From contig CP136069.1 in NCBI GenBank assembly GCA_032622095.1, positions 87,196,958-87,260,957 of the forward strand: a DNA stretch of 64,000 nt, given 5' to 3'. The notes below the pieces were generated by a model. The model searched no databases and was not told the DNA's origin. It saw only the letters and a list, made by a program, of their open reading frames with translations. Positions 11,797 to 22,849 of this stretch are shown piece after piece; position 1 is the stretch's first letter; the number at the start of each line of letters is the position of its first letter. A program made the position numbers and the translations under genes. This stretch comes from Siphonodentalium dalli. Lineage: Eukaryota; Mollusca; Scaphopoda; Gadilida; Siphonodentaliidae.

Positions 11797-14712
11797 ACCT
11801 AACCTAACAATATATAATGCCCCTGACATTAACTACTGTTATTGTTGTCTAAAAACTGATACCTCCCCATTCTAATATGTGATCCTGAATTTAGTCCTGT
11901 GCTTTTCAATCGTATAAAGTTACAATTAGTGTAAGTTGTTCACAATGACTAATTGAAAGAAGAGCATGAGGATCAGCTTATCATTTTCTTAATTGTAGTC
12001 ATCTACTTCATGTTGTAAGCCTGCAAGTCACTTTTTAACACATTACATGTTAGAGCTCAACATTATTTCTAACCGGATGACCTTGGTTGGAGGTTTAATT
12101 TAGAAAATAAAGTTACCAAATTCTGAATGTCCTCAAGAATATACTAATAGAATAGTATAATGAAATAAGAATCCAATATTATCCACAAAAACACTTTGTG
12201 TGAACCGAACATTTGTTTATATACAGCATGTAAAGAGTGTGCGATAAGCAAAACACTCAACACTGTGTCCATGTTTTTTGGAAGATTGATTCACAGTAAC
12301 CCATTCAAAACTGAAATCTTGAGTGATAAGGATTTGCGAGCGCAATGTTGTAAACAATATGGTGGCAATCTAAAAGAAAGTTCACTTACTGTTCACTTAA
12401 TGTTTGACATAGTTACTAAGACTAAGAGTTTTCAAAGCCCAACCAACTCATTAGTGTATACATATTTTTATTTCCAATTACAAACAAATAACATAATATA
12501 CAGATGACACATATAAGCAAAAATAGAAGTGTTAATATATGAAACAAGAGGTGGCATCAGAGATGCTGTGCCTCGTTTTCGGTGGCTTACCGCCGGTGGC
12601 TACCGCCAATTGGTGTGCATCAGTATCGGTAGTATTAAGGGCCATAACTCCATCAAATTTTATCGGGCCAGGCTGGTTTTCGAACTCGTCCGAAATATTC
12701 TTGGCAAGTATGTCTATTCCAAATTTTAAACAAATCGGAGGACGTTTGTTGAAGTTATCGTGCTAACGAGCTAAAAATTCACGAAAAATGACTAATTAAG
12801 GGCCATAACTCTATCAAATTTTATTGGGCCAGGCTGGTTTTCGAACTCGTCCAGGATATTATTGGAAGACACTTATATACCAAATTTTAGTTGAATCGGA
12901 TGACGTTTGTTGAAGTTATCGCGCTAACGAGCTCAAAATTCGTACAAAATGACTACTTAAGGACCATAACTCTATCAAATTTTATCGGACCGGGCCGGTT
13001 TTCTAACTCGTCCGAGGTATTCTTGGGAGACACTATATATCAAAATTTCAATCAAATAGGATGATGTTTGTTAAATTATCGTGCTAACGAGCTGAAAATT
13101 TGTGAAAAAATGACTAATTAAGGGCCATAACTCTATCAAATTTTATCGGACCTGGCCGGTTTTCAAACTCGACCGAGATATTCTTGGGAGACACCTATAA
13201 ACCAAATTTCAATCAAATCGGATAACGTTTGTTGAAGTTATCGCGCTGAGCTGAAAATTCGTGAAAAATGACTAATTAAGGGCCATAACTCTATCAAATT
13301 TTATCGGACGAGGCCGGTTTTCGAACTCATCCGAGATATTCTTGGGAGACACCTATATACCAAATTTCAATCAAATCGGATAACGTTTGTTGAAGTTATC
13401 GCGCTAACGAGCTGAAAATTCGTGAAAAATGACTAATTAAGGCCCATAACTCTATCAAATTTTATCGGACCAGGCCGGTTTTCGAACTCATCCGAGATAT
13501 TCTTGGGAGACACCTATATACCAAATTTCAATCAAATCGGATAACGTTTGTTGAAGTTATCGCGCTAACGAGCTGAAAATTCGTGAAAAATGACTAATTA
13601 AGGCCCATAACTCTATCAAATTTTATCGGACCAGGCCGGTTTTCGAACTCATCCGAGATATTCTTGGGAGACACCTATATACCAAATTTCAATCAAATCG
13701 GATAACGTTTGTTGAAGTTATCGCGCTAACGAGCTGAAAATTCAAAGGGCCATAACTCTGTAATAAATGTGCGGACGAACCCGATTTTTTGTCTGCAGCT
13801 TACGTGCATGGATATGTACTCACACACCAAATTTTTTTTAATCCGTAAATAAACGGTTGAGTTATAAGCAAAACACGCCGCCCGCCCGTCCGCCGCCCGT
13901 CCACCCGCCCACCGTCCCTCATCAAACTATAAGTCGAGTTTTGAAAAAAAAAAAAAACTAACAAGGATCAGAAAACAAGTCCAAGGGCTTATATGAAGTC
14001 CTCTCCTCTTTGGCTACATGCCCCGTCCCCAATAAGTGAGGGAGGGGTATAGTTCAGACGGGAAGGGTTAGAAATAATGTTTTTCGGAGAATTGGAGATA
14101 TATAACAGAATTTTAGTTAGGGATGGAAAAAACGAAGACGATAGTGCTAGGGATAGCAGGCGGCAGAGACAGGAGAGAGAGAGATGGGAAGGAGAAAATA
14201 GAAGACAAGAGGGTACAGATGAAGTCGTGAGATGATGACAGTGGTGGGGAGTATTCAATGATTGGTTTGTTGTGTGAGCAAAAATGATGCTTGTATATGG
14301 TATTGTCATGCGTCATGGGAGGGGTTTAATCGCAATTGCTGTTAACTGGTTACATCCGTCAAAAAGTAAGTTACGTTTATAATCACAATATGTCATGGAC
14401 ATATTGATTAATTTAACTTTGTTCAATAAAGTACCGACTAAAATATAAATAACAATAGCTGAAACATGTTACAATAAGAATTAAAAATATAATTTATTAA
14501 GATATAATACATGTATAGATAAGACAGGAAACATGGAAATGATAATTTTACGGTGATTTGCGTTTTGTCGCTAAAAATGTTGCATTGTTAGTATAGTAAT
14601 TTTGTACTATTGCATATGCGTACTGATTTAATTAGTGGTGTTTTGATGGGTGACCGCTTATAACTGGAAAAAGGTGGAAAAAATCAGGTCCCAATATTCT
14701 TCAACATAACAA
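11797..14712. repeat. Large tandem duplication, copy 2
   Basis: This matches 9043-11796 apparently without substitution, but carries one extra 161-bp unit in the internal array (2915 vs 2754 bp offset). The junctions show only about 1 bp of microhomology. Either a very recent duplication or an assembly artefact (two alleles laid end to end) would look like this. Confidence 0.95.
12539..13945. mobile_element. Helitron-like element, second copy with seven 161-bp repeats
   Basis: Same layout as 9785-11030 but with seven core units, the extra one being a repeat of the last full unit. The extra unit explains the whole length difference between the two duplication copies. Confidence 0.65.
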
Positions 14713-14786
14713 TAAAAACTGTGCATTGTTACTTGATATGGTATGAATAAAGAGCTACTAATAGGCATCTCGTGCATTTTGTCAAC

Positions 14787-15977
14787 TAGGGCCCGACGAA
14801 GCTTCGAGATTCGATTCAATTTCGAATGTTACGTTCCTATTCGATTCGAAAGCGGTCGTGTGATTCGTGATATTTCGAATCGTCGTATACAAGTCCTTTA
14901 TCACCGGGAATAGACTGCATTCTATATACAAAACATTCATCATATCCCCAATACATAACCTGAGGCTCCTTCCGCGACCATCTGGGACCTCCATGGTCCA
15001 ATGTGTATAGGGTAAGTTGTCAAATAGCCCAGTGCTCATATATATATATTGGCTTCCCAGTCCCAGTGCTGGTTACTCGTGGCAGGTCGGTGGGTTACTC
15101 ATGCAACCTGCTGGTAGGTCTGTGAAGGTTCACGTGTTCATCACGGTTGTACCACAACTGTAGCACACACGGGTTTCCTCCACCACATAAAACCAGCAGT
15201 GTCGCGATTTTGCCGGCCCAAGCTGCGGAAGCGAGTGAATTTCTTGTGGGACATATTTGACATTCTTACCAGAAAAGCCTATATTGTGTTACTCAGCTCA
15301 ATCAAATATTATATTTTTTAAAATTAATTTAAAACTTAACACGATATAAATATATTAAATAAACATTTTGGGCTCCAACATGTCGTCTCCAAATCCGATC
15401 AACAGCTTTATACAGCATGTTATCCGGGAAATGGAATATGGTTGACCATTTAGCTTTCATGACAACTCAATTGATCCGATGGACAGGCCCAAGTTGGGAT
15501 ACTATACATAGTTCCTGTAATCCCGTTTGTGTATGCGCCATTCCCAAGTCATGATGCGCAATTTTGATATCGCATGTGCCTGCTGTGTGCGACAGGGTGA
15601 AGCGTACATGCGCTGAAGAGTTTCCATTTGCAATGACTCGAATCAGACTCCATTGACTCCAAAGTTCCAAACTGCTTACTTTCATGAACTTCACACAAAG
15701 TGGCAGTGTCACAAAATATGAAATGATGTCGTGCCAGTCTCATATATTAAACTGTGATTAAATACTGTTCATACCATGTCATAGAAATTAAGTTTAATGA
15801 ACCTCCTTTGTAATCTGAGTTATCTCACTGACGTTATAAAATCATCGGATATTTGCCCACATTTTTGCTTGTACCTCCCACTGATCGGTACCGCCAATCT
15901 ACTAAAGTGTTTGAAAAAGATTCGATTCGAGATTCGATTCAATTTCAATGTTGAAATTGCCGATTCGTCAGGCCCTA
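14787..15977. mobile_element. hAT transposon relic, family 3
   Basis: The ends are TAGGGCCCGACGAA and the inverse of TAGGGCCTGACGAA. The flanks carry a perfect 8-bp duplication, TTGTCAAC, at 14779-14786 and 15978-15985. Both subterminal regions are rich in ATTCGATTC-like words, probably binding sites. No transposase is readable, although a middle part (15040-15260) looks like another unclassified repeat. Related single ends occur near 44208 and 60383. Confidence 0.88.
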
Positions 15978-16134
15978 TTGTCAACCTGTATTGTCCTTAC
16001 TACCAAATTACATGTACATAACTTTTAGTTTCAAAAGAGCCATGTCAGTTCAATCAAACCCACTCTACCTCAACTGAATCAACCCTAAGTTACATTAGAA
16101 GAGAACGGTTCCTCCATCCTGATGACCAACTTAC

Positions 16135-16215
16135 CAATAGTGAGTCCATGCGCCATTATCTTGCTCGAATATCTCATCAGACAATGGGCTAAGCAGAATC
16201 ACACCATATACGTTA
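16135..16215 (-). CDS. Alpha/beta-hydrolase-like gene, beta6 exon
   Basis: Minus-strand exon of 81 nt. Acceptor is AATGTTTCAG and donor is TATTG/GTAAGT. One base completes a serine codon, 26 residues follow (start NVYGVILLSPLSDEIF), and two bases open a tryptophan codon finished at 7885. 'GVxLLxPL' followed by an acidic stretch and W-x-x-x-W matches strand beta6 and the start of the lid in alpha/beta hydrolases. Phase agrees with both neighbouring exons. Confidence 0.9.
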
Positions 16216-16603
16216 CTGAAACATTCAATATATTATATAAACATAGGCGAAACTCTCCTTGGGTAGAATGAAAAATTTATCTTTAAATTTTGAGACAATA
16301 AATATCAGTGTTTTTAAATCACATACCGTATGAAAGTGATATTAGAGAGGATCAGCAAAATCATAACTACACATAACCCTTTCATTTACTGCATGGGCTT
16401 TGAGAAAAATAGGCAGACGATAGATTATAAAAGTGTTGAAGTAGTCCTATTTATTGTAGGAAATTTTCACTAAATAAGCTCTTATTATCTGAACATTTCT
16501 GATGGGAACTACTCGTCAATGTGTATTTACTAAAGAAAGGGTTAATACATGAATTTAACTGTATATGGTGGTACATTTCAGATCTTTCTGACAACAAAAT
16601 AAA

Positions 16604-17386
16604 AACAAGAGCACGCCGTCGGGGCGTGGCATAATACGCCAGTTTCTGGAGTAGAGTGGGGTAAGGTTTAATTCATTTGTTTGAAACCTTTGACTTAAGA
16701 CGAATTAACAACAAAAATAAAACAAAATAACTTCAAGTGTGGTATTTTTGACTGAAAAATTCACATACCAAATTTTTTTATCAATCAGAAACCTCAAAAT
16801 ATAAAACCAAATTATTTTTTTTAAATATTTATTTTCCACTATTTTCAGACAAAAAAATCCTATAACTCTGGCAAAAATGGTCAGATCGGACTCAAATTCG
16901 AACTTGACCTGGAAAATCCATATTTGAACTTGATCTGTATACCAAATTTGGTTCAGTTCACTCGATTCAATATAAAGTTATCATCTGGAAAATGAATATC
17001 AGTTAAATCTAAGTCGTAAAAGGGGCATAACTCAGTCAAAATCATGCAGACGAAACCCATATTGGAACTTGATCTGTATTTTGGGGTGGTAAACTAATCT
17101 ACCAAATTTGGTTCAGTTCACTTGATTCAATCTAAAGTTATTAACCGGAAACCGAAAATCAGGTAAAATCTATGTCGAAAAAGGGACATAACTCAGTCAA
17201 AATCATGCGCACGAAACCTATATTCGAACTTGATCTGTATTTTGGTGTGGTAAACTAACATACCAAATTTGGTTCAGTTCACTCGATTCAATCTAAAGTT
17301 ATCATTCAAAACCAAAAGCGGACGGACGACAGACGGATGGACAACACATTTACATAATACGACAGTTTTTTCAAACAGGCGTATAA
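16604..17386. mobile_element. Helitron-like element (GAGCACGCC family)
   Basis: The 5' end AACAAGAGCACGCCGTCGGG is followed by GGCATAATACGCC. The core has tandem units of 161 bp (phase point GGGGCATAACTCAGTC near 17021 and GGGACATAACTC near 17183) plus a diverged unit before. Then come a GGACGGACGACAGACGG microsatellite (about 17319-17340) and a tail ATAATACGAC...GGCGTAT. The same AACAAGAG start is seen at 50825. Confidence 0.65.
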
Positions 17387-17612
17387 AAAAAAAGAGAAAA
17401 AAACCCAATATCTTGAGCCAATATATTGTGTTGACACATTTGATACAGCCTATTAGATCTTAATCAACATTGAAAGCTCAAATTAACTAAATGACCCGTT
17501 ATTTGGACTAAATCCTCAAAGGAAATTCAAACTTAATTTGCATTTTGAGCCATTATACTCCAAAAATGAAAGATGGACAGGTGCCAGTCTAAGTTAACTA
17601 CGGACCCACATA

Positions 17613-18404
17613 CAGTGTTCACGCTGGACCGAAAAATCTTCTGGCCAAAAAAATGGCCAAATGAAATTTTTAGTGGCCAAATAAAAACAAAATTGGCCAA
17701 ATGTTTTTTGGCCAAATTAAAAAAACTTTGACCAAATTAAATCCCCATTTTCTGGGCTCACAATTGATAACTAAATTATATTTAAAAAATATATAACTCT
17801 TTGACTCTACGTCGCGTCGTTGACACCATGTTCGCCAACTGATCAAGTAATGAGCTATGTTAGTTGTCATCGCTATTTTCTCCGAAATAAAACAACAGTT
17901 CTGTCGCTTATTATCATGAGGTAAAACTTTTGAATATCTATTATTGTATTAATAACCTTTATGGTGTTAAGTCCGGTTGTTGTGATAAGACGGGAGGCAG
18001 TTTACGACACATTACGTAACTGTCATGGCATTGCTGGCACATCAAATTATAGGACAATGCATTTACGTATTTCATCTTAAAAAATATGATATAACCAGTG
18101 CAGAGATTAAGGTTTTTGATGATTAGAAATATCGACTTTGCACAACCATCACCATTCAATCAACGCTCCCCTTACAAAATAAATTTGGGTTGCCATCGTA
18201 TGATGTATCCGAAGTACGAAACCTGAGTGTCCAAAACAGGCGATATTTTGTCGCTTAACTTCGTCGATGTATTCAGCACTTTTGAATTAGATTTCTGTCT
18301 CCATTTGTGGTGAAAAAAAGTTTGGCCAAATGTGATTTTTTTTGTGGCCACTTTCGAAAAAAAGTGGCCATTTGCCACTTTGGCCACCGACGGCGAAAAC
18401 ACAG
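17613..18404. mobile_element. hAT MITE, family 2, copy a
   Basis: A 792-bp element with ends CAGTGTTCAC... and ...GAAAACACAG. It has a perfect 8-bp target duplication, CCCACATA, at 17605-17612 and 18405-18412. Both subterminal regions contain many copies of TGGCCAAA or TGGCCAC, likely transposase-binding repeats. It is nearly identical in length to the relative at 19617-20407. ORFs inside are not conserved with any transposase I recognise. Confidence 0.85.
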
Positions 18405-18591
18405 CCCACATACAAATATTGGGTCTTACCTGTCATAGAGTTTCCATTTCCCGAACTATGGAAATGACATTTCTGCTCAGTATGAATCTGAGTGTCTGTT
18501 TACACAGATGGAATAAAATTTGTTTCATTCTTTATGCAGGAGATGGTAGGAAATGTCATTAACCAATAATGTGTAAATGATTGTGAAGTAC

Positions 18592-18711
18592 CTCTCATAC
18601 ATCTGTGTATAAAACTGCACAATAAGTGATGAAAGCTCTGCTCCTACCAGAATGAATGGTGTCTGCTGCTGACTACTAACTGTAAACAGCTGTCGGAAAT
18701 CATCTGTCATC
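18592..18711 (-). CDS. Alpha/beta-hydrolase-like gene, nucleophile-elbow exon
   Basis: Minus-strand exon of 120 nt. Acceptor is TTTTCACACAG and donor is TATGAGAG/GTACTT. It encodes MTDDFRQLFTVSSQQQ and then PFILVGAELSSLIVQFY. The second segment aligns with strand beta5, the nucleophile elbow and helix C of alpha/beta hydrolases (typically PFVLVGHSLGG). The usual H-S-L-G-G is A-E-L-S-S here, so the nucleophile serine is replaced by glutamate and both flanking small residues have changed. Reading frame and both splice sites are intact, and phase agrees with exons at 31358 and 16135, so this is not simple decay. A non-enzymatic role is possible. Confidence 0.9.
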
Positions 18712-18790
18712 CTGTGTGAAAATGAGATCATGAGTTACGGGTAACAATTATCAGTTTTCTAAATACGTCAGATTTATGGAGGCACTGACT

Positions 18791-19253
18791 AAAGTCTGAT
18801 TATAGTGTGTCTGTCATTTGCAGAATGAGGTCCCCAGAGGGTAAATTTAGTAGTGATGCTATCCCGCATAGCAGGCTAGCATCACCAAATTCACCCTCTG
18901 GGGACCTCATTCTGCTTAGGCCTCATCTTCTCTGGAAAGTTTCTTTATTACAAAATTTCTATAGAAACTTCTTCACATAGATTCTATTTCTTTTTTAGTT
19001 TAGTTTTAGTTTCTCTATATCCCCAAATTGGCAGATAAAACATTGCCAATCAAGGTTCCCAATAGTTGTACATTACAATATTCACCCATTGGGAACATCT
19101 ATGAGTCTATGTCTCCCATAGCAGATGAGGCCATGCAGAATGAAGTCCACAGAGGGTGAATTTGGTGATGCTAGCCCACTATGCAGGATAATGTCACTAA
19201 ATTCACCCTCTGGGAACCTCATTCTGCAAATGACAGGCACACTAATCTCAGGC
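18791..19253. mobile_element. Foldback MITE family 1, copy b
   Basis: An uninterrupted copy with left hairpin 18811-18917 and right hairpin about 19133-19226. The outer ends are AAGTCTGA...TAGTGTGTCTGTC and GACAGGCACACTA...TCAGGC. It serves as the empty-site reference for the insertion in copy a. The start is about 80 bp upstream of the acceptor of exon 18592-18711. Confidence 0.85.
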
Positions 19254-19259
19254 ATGCAC

Positions 19260-19503
19260 TGTCTCAGAAAGAGTGTTAATTGCTTCAGTGTGCGTGAACA
19301 AGTTCTCATTTCTTACGAAATGGCCATGTATCGATCAAATGGCACATTGAGATGTATGTCAACTCAGATCAAGTTTGAAAATCAGTCTCGATTTTTGCAC
19401 ATGTTGGCGTTCGAACCTAGGCCAACCTCGTCTAGCCCAGACTGCGATGATGGTATCTGCAATCTAACCACCTCGGCTATGGTCACATCCTTTCACCGAA
19501 GTT
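19260..19503 (-). mobile_element. tRNA-derived SINE
   Basis: On the minus strand there is an A-box-like TAGCCGAGGTGG (19479-19468) and a B box GGTTCGAAC (19417-19409), about 62 bp apart. Between them the sequence could form a long variable arm, as in Leu or Ser tRNAs. The head is followed by roughly 150 bp of non-tRNA body reaching the MITE at 19253. The acceptor stem and CCA context of a functional tRNA are not evident, so a SINE is more likely than a tRNA gene. Family not identified. Confidence 0.6.
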
Positions 19504-19616
19504 GAGCTGCATTACATGTAAGTCTGAACATGTGTTCGATGGTTGACACAGAATGGATCGACCATTACGTTGGACCAGCACCAAGCTCTTCCCTTGTATT
19601 TGTGAAATATGACAAT

Positions 19617-20407
19617 CAGTGTTCACACTGGCCCAAAATTTTCTTGAGCCACCACCTTAGCCATTTTTTGGAGCCACTTTTCATATACTTGAGCCACATT
19701 TTTTCAACCCATAATTTTTGGAGCCACTTTGATTTAAACATATTCAAAGAACAACACAAGCTAATTAACTCAAATACTTATTCTAATATAATATAACAGG
19801 TTCTGATAGTATTAATAATCAAACATTGAAAATTCTGCGAGATTTTACATCATCCCGATTATTAAATGCTTTACCAAAATAAAAGTCTAACATTGGATGG
19901 CCTTAAATTGCAGTTTTCATTAATAAGTTTAAATGTGGAACAGAAAGTCTGTTTCGTCGTTTATCTTTAATCAAATGTTGGTTTTACGAGAAGGCCCTCT
20001 CACAGTCCACAGTCGACACGGGTTCACAATATAGTGTTATGCACAGTCTGATATAGGACGTGTGTCCTTTCTTTGTTTCACTAATGTTTGGCGATGTGAA
20101 AGCAATACAATGAATGTGTGTTATTTATCGAGTAGAAGTAGGAATCCCATTCACTGTACGCGATACAATTACAACCAACCGCTGTGGCATAAGCCGAGAA
20201 TCAATTAGCAAGTGCTTTCATTCCAACTGTTCGTGGTGGGATAGTGTTGCCTGGTTGTTAAACTTAATCTGTCCGATGGCAGTTAATTTAAGAGCCACAC
20301 ACCCAAATTCTTTGAGCCACTTTCTTTAGCCACTAGCACATTTTGTTGATCCACTTTTGTTTTTCTTTCGCAATTTGCGAAATTTGCTAACGGCCGCGTG
20401 AACACTG
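19617..20407. mobile_element. hAT MITE, family 2, copy b
   Basis: A 791-bp element with ends CAGTGTTCAC and GTGAACACTG. It has a perfect 8-bp target duplication, ATGACAAT, at 19609-19616 and 20408-20415. Subterminal repeats here are GAGCCAC words rather than the TGGCCA words of copy a, so this is a sibling subfamily. No transposase is seen. Confidence 0.88.
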
Positions 20408-20510
20408 ATGACAATAGTATTTACAATATACACAAAACTAGTTTGAATATTGTTATAACAATGAGCAGGCTTAAACTAGAGGTGTGACTGTCCCAATGGG
20501 ACTAAGGGTA

Positions 20511-20534
20511 CCCCCCCCCCCCCCCCCCCCCCCC
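20511..20534. repeat. Homopolymer of 24 cytosines
   Basis: An unbroken C24 tract, followed after one A by CCC. Its opposite strand is G24, capable of quadruplex formation. It lies next to a repeat of the GGGGGATAACTCC family; its length is likely to vary between individuals and between reads. Confidence 0.9.
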
Positions 20535-20649
20535 ACCCGTGTTTTTAAAATACTAAGATGTTTCACATGTCAGTAAAACATTTAGTTAAAATAATAAAAT
20601 AACAGTTCCCATTGCAGGTGCACAACCCTAACCCTAATCTTAAACCTAT

Positions 20650-21475
20650 GGACCGAAAATTGTAGGAATAAAAGCTCGGACAAAATTATGCATGTCGCAA
20701 ACAAATTTCTAAGTCGAAAAAGGGGGATAACTCCACCAAAAAATGTCGGACAGACGTCATAATCGCATGTGCACAGGTTCCCATGGTACTAAATATCTGT
20801 GCCAAGTTTTAAAAAAAAGTTGACATAAAAATGTAGGGATACAAGACAGTCAAAGAATGTGGGGTCGTTCACCAGACTGTAAAGACGGAGAAGACTGGGA
20901 CTCTGAAGACTACAATAGTCAGTAAGTTGTTATAACATAATTGATTTCTCAAAAATTTATTTTAAAATTGAAAACAAAAATTCATAAAAAAAAAATTGAG
21001 CAAGGAGTATAATTTACTGGGTATTTTTTCTCATTTAAAATTATGTTTTTTGTTAAATTTAGCAAAAGGAGTTAAATGCAAAAACTTAAATCCAAATTGT
21101 TTTTTAAAAGATATTGACCCTGCACATGTTTGCCCCAGTGACCCCATTTTAACAATTCTGAACCCCAGTAAACCAGACCCTTCATACCCAATATGAAATC
21201 ATTCGGCCTGATGCCACTTAAGAAGTCGTTTTAAGAATTACTATGGAGGGAAAGAGTTATGGCCCTGGCTTTGGAACTAATTGACCCAGTGACATCATTT
21301 GAACAAATCTGAATAACAGTCACCTAGGAAACATCCACACCAATTATGAACCCCTTCGGTCCTATGGATCTGGAGAAGATGTTCAAAGAATTGTTGATGG
21401 ACGGACGACGATTGATGACTTTTGCTCCACTGGAGACTAATTCGTCTCAGGTGAAATAAAAAAGATGTCACCAGT
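20650..21475. mobile_element. Degraded Helitron-like repeat element
   Basis: It begins near AAAGCTCGGACAAAAT and contains a GGGGGATAACTCC unit. It then has an 'ATGGCCCTGGC...TTGACCCAGTGAC' unit and ends with GGACGGACGACGATTGATGAC and a CTCCACTGGAGAC palindrome. The same modules are at 22850-23640. The order of modules differs, so this may be a composite of nested copies. Confidence 0.5.
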
Positions 21476-21915
21476 CTTAGAAACAAAATCCATGCAAGTA
21501 AAGGTGTATTATTATCATTATAAACCTGGAGATAGAATCTGAGAATTTAAATTAAAAATATCACAAAAGCATAAAATTGGTGATCAGGGTTAATACATGT
21601 TACCCATTAAATGATGGAACTGTACCCAGTATGTCACTTGAATGTATCATAGATACAATGCTAATATTTCAAATGTGTTGATAAACAAATACCACAGCTG
21701 GCACACACAATTATAGTAATCATGGGCTGGTCAGGAATGAATTCTAATTTATTGTTTATTTAATCTGAGAGACCAAGTGTATGGTGATTGATGGGCCAAT
21801 TCTATATCACCCAGATAATGGATCACTTTCAATTAATCTCAAGATGTCTGTATTTAAAATGGATCAAATAAATTTTGATAGCATGCATTTATGCAGCTTA
21901 AAATAATATGCCAGC
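21476..21915. other. Intron, nothing recognised
   Basis: AT-rich intronic sequence of the 12.6-kb intron between exons 31358 and 18592. No exon or repeat terminus is supported. Confidence 0.5.
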
Positions 21916-22359
21916 CAAGTCTGAATATAGTGTGTCTGACATTTGCAGAATGAGGTCCCCGAAAGGTGAATTTAATGACAATATTCCGCAAGGTGGGCTA
22001 GCATCACCCGATTAATCTTCAGTCTGATTAGGCCTCAACAGCCATGGGAAACCTAGGAACAGATTGAAGTTCTACAGTTGAAGTTTGTAATGCACACCCA
22101 TTGAACACCTCAATTATGCTTTTTATCTTCTGCAAATTAGGGGGACATAGAAACTTCACAGAATTTGAAAAAGTAAAAAAAAGTTACTAAAACAAAATTT
22201 CAATTTGATACTTAAGATACTTCCCAGAAGATGATGCCTAAGCAGAATTAGGTCCATTGAGGGTGTATTTGGTGATGCTAGCCTGCTGTACGGGGTAGCA
22301 ACACTAAATTCACCCTCTGGAGACCTCATTCAGCAAATGTCAGACACACTAAATTCAGG
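21916..22359. mobile_element. Foldback MITE family 1, copy c
   Basis: It starts CAAGTCTGAATATAGTGTG and ends GACACACTAAATTCAGG. Both end hairpins are present but the left one is partly deleted around 22020. It is directly followed by the TA-flanked foldback at 22360, which apparently inserted at its right tip. Confidence 0.8.
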
Positions 22360-22576
22360 TACAGTAATGTCCAAAGTAATTGACCACTTAACAACAGCAG
22401 AATTATGGATAATTTTTCAGGATTTAGTCGGAAATATGGCTTGTTGCCATTCATCGGAAAGCTGTCCCCGAGAGCTTTCCGATGAATGGCAACAAGCCAT
22501 ATTTCCGACTAAATCCTGAAAAATTACCCATAATTCTGCTGTGGTTAAGTGGTCAATTACTTTGGATATTACTGTA
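22360..22576. mobile_element. TA-flanked foldback MITE, copy b (best preserved)
   Basis: TA target at 22360-22361 and 22575-22576. The ends are CAGTAATGTCC and GGATATTACTG. The arms form a nearly perfect palindrome through GGAAAGCTGTCCCCGAGAGC at the centre. TA duplication with CAGT ends is the Tc1/mariner pattern. No coding potential. Confidence 0.85.
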
Positions 22577-22849
22577 GTTTGTTTTAATATCTAGCAGTGT
22601 TGTTTATACAAGCCAGCTGCCAGATGACATATATTATTCTAATCTAGATTGATGACCTGTTTGTGTGTGTCTCTCTCTGTCTATCTGCAGAGATATATAT
22701 CTGCTTCTGGATAAAACAGACATTAAAGTTGGAAGTTGCAGATGATATCAGTTGGAAGTGATGGTGGTTGGGTGCATGGTGGTGAGGGGGGTTGGGTCTG
22801 GGCCATGTGGGAGGGGGGATGGGTAATGGGATATTTCTGTAATTTCGTT

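Noticed and set aside
9442-12507. Identical 103-codon ORFs at 9442-9753 and 12196-12507
   Set aside because: Identity is explained by the 2.8-kb duplication. There is no domain, no splice support, and the composition is like the surrounding intron.
11074-14316. Ser/Leu-rich minus-strand ORFs (11074-11394 and copy at 13989-14309)
   Set aside because: They arise from a purine-rich low-complexity tract (GGGAAGGAGA-like) read on the other strand; present in both duplication copies and without homology I recognise.
15040-15260. SINE or coding segment inside hAT family 3
   Set aside because: The text looks like a dispersed repeat (GGTTACTCGTGGCAGG, CACACGGGTTTCCTCC), but no promoter boxes, ends or ORF could be established.
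19400-19480. Functional tRNA gene
   Set aside because: A and B boxes are present, but I could not form a convincing acceptor stem or anticodon arm, and a SINE-like body follows.
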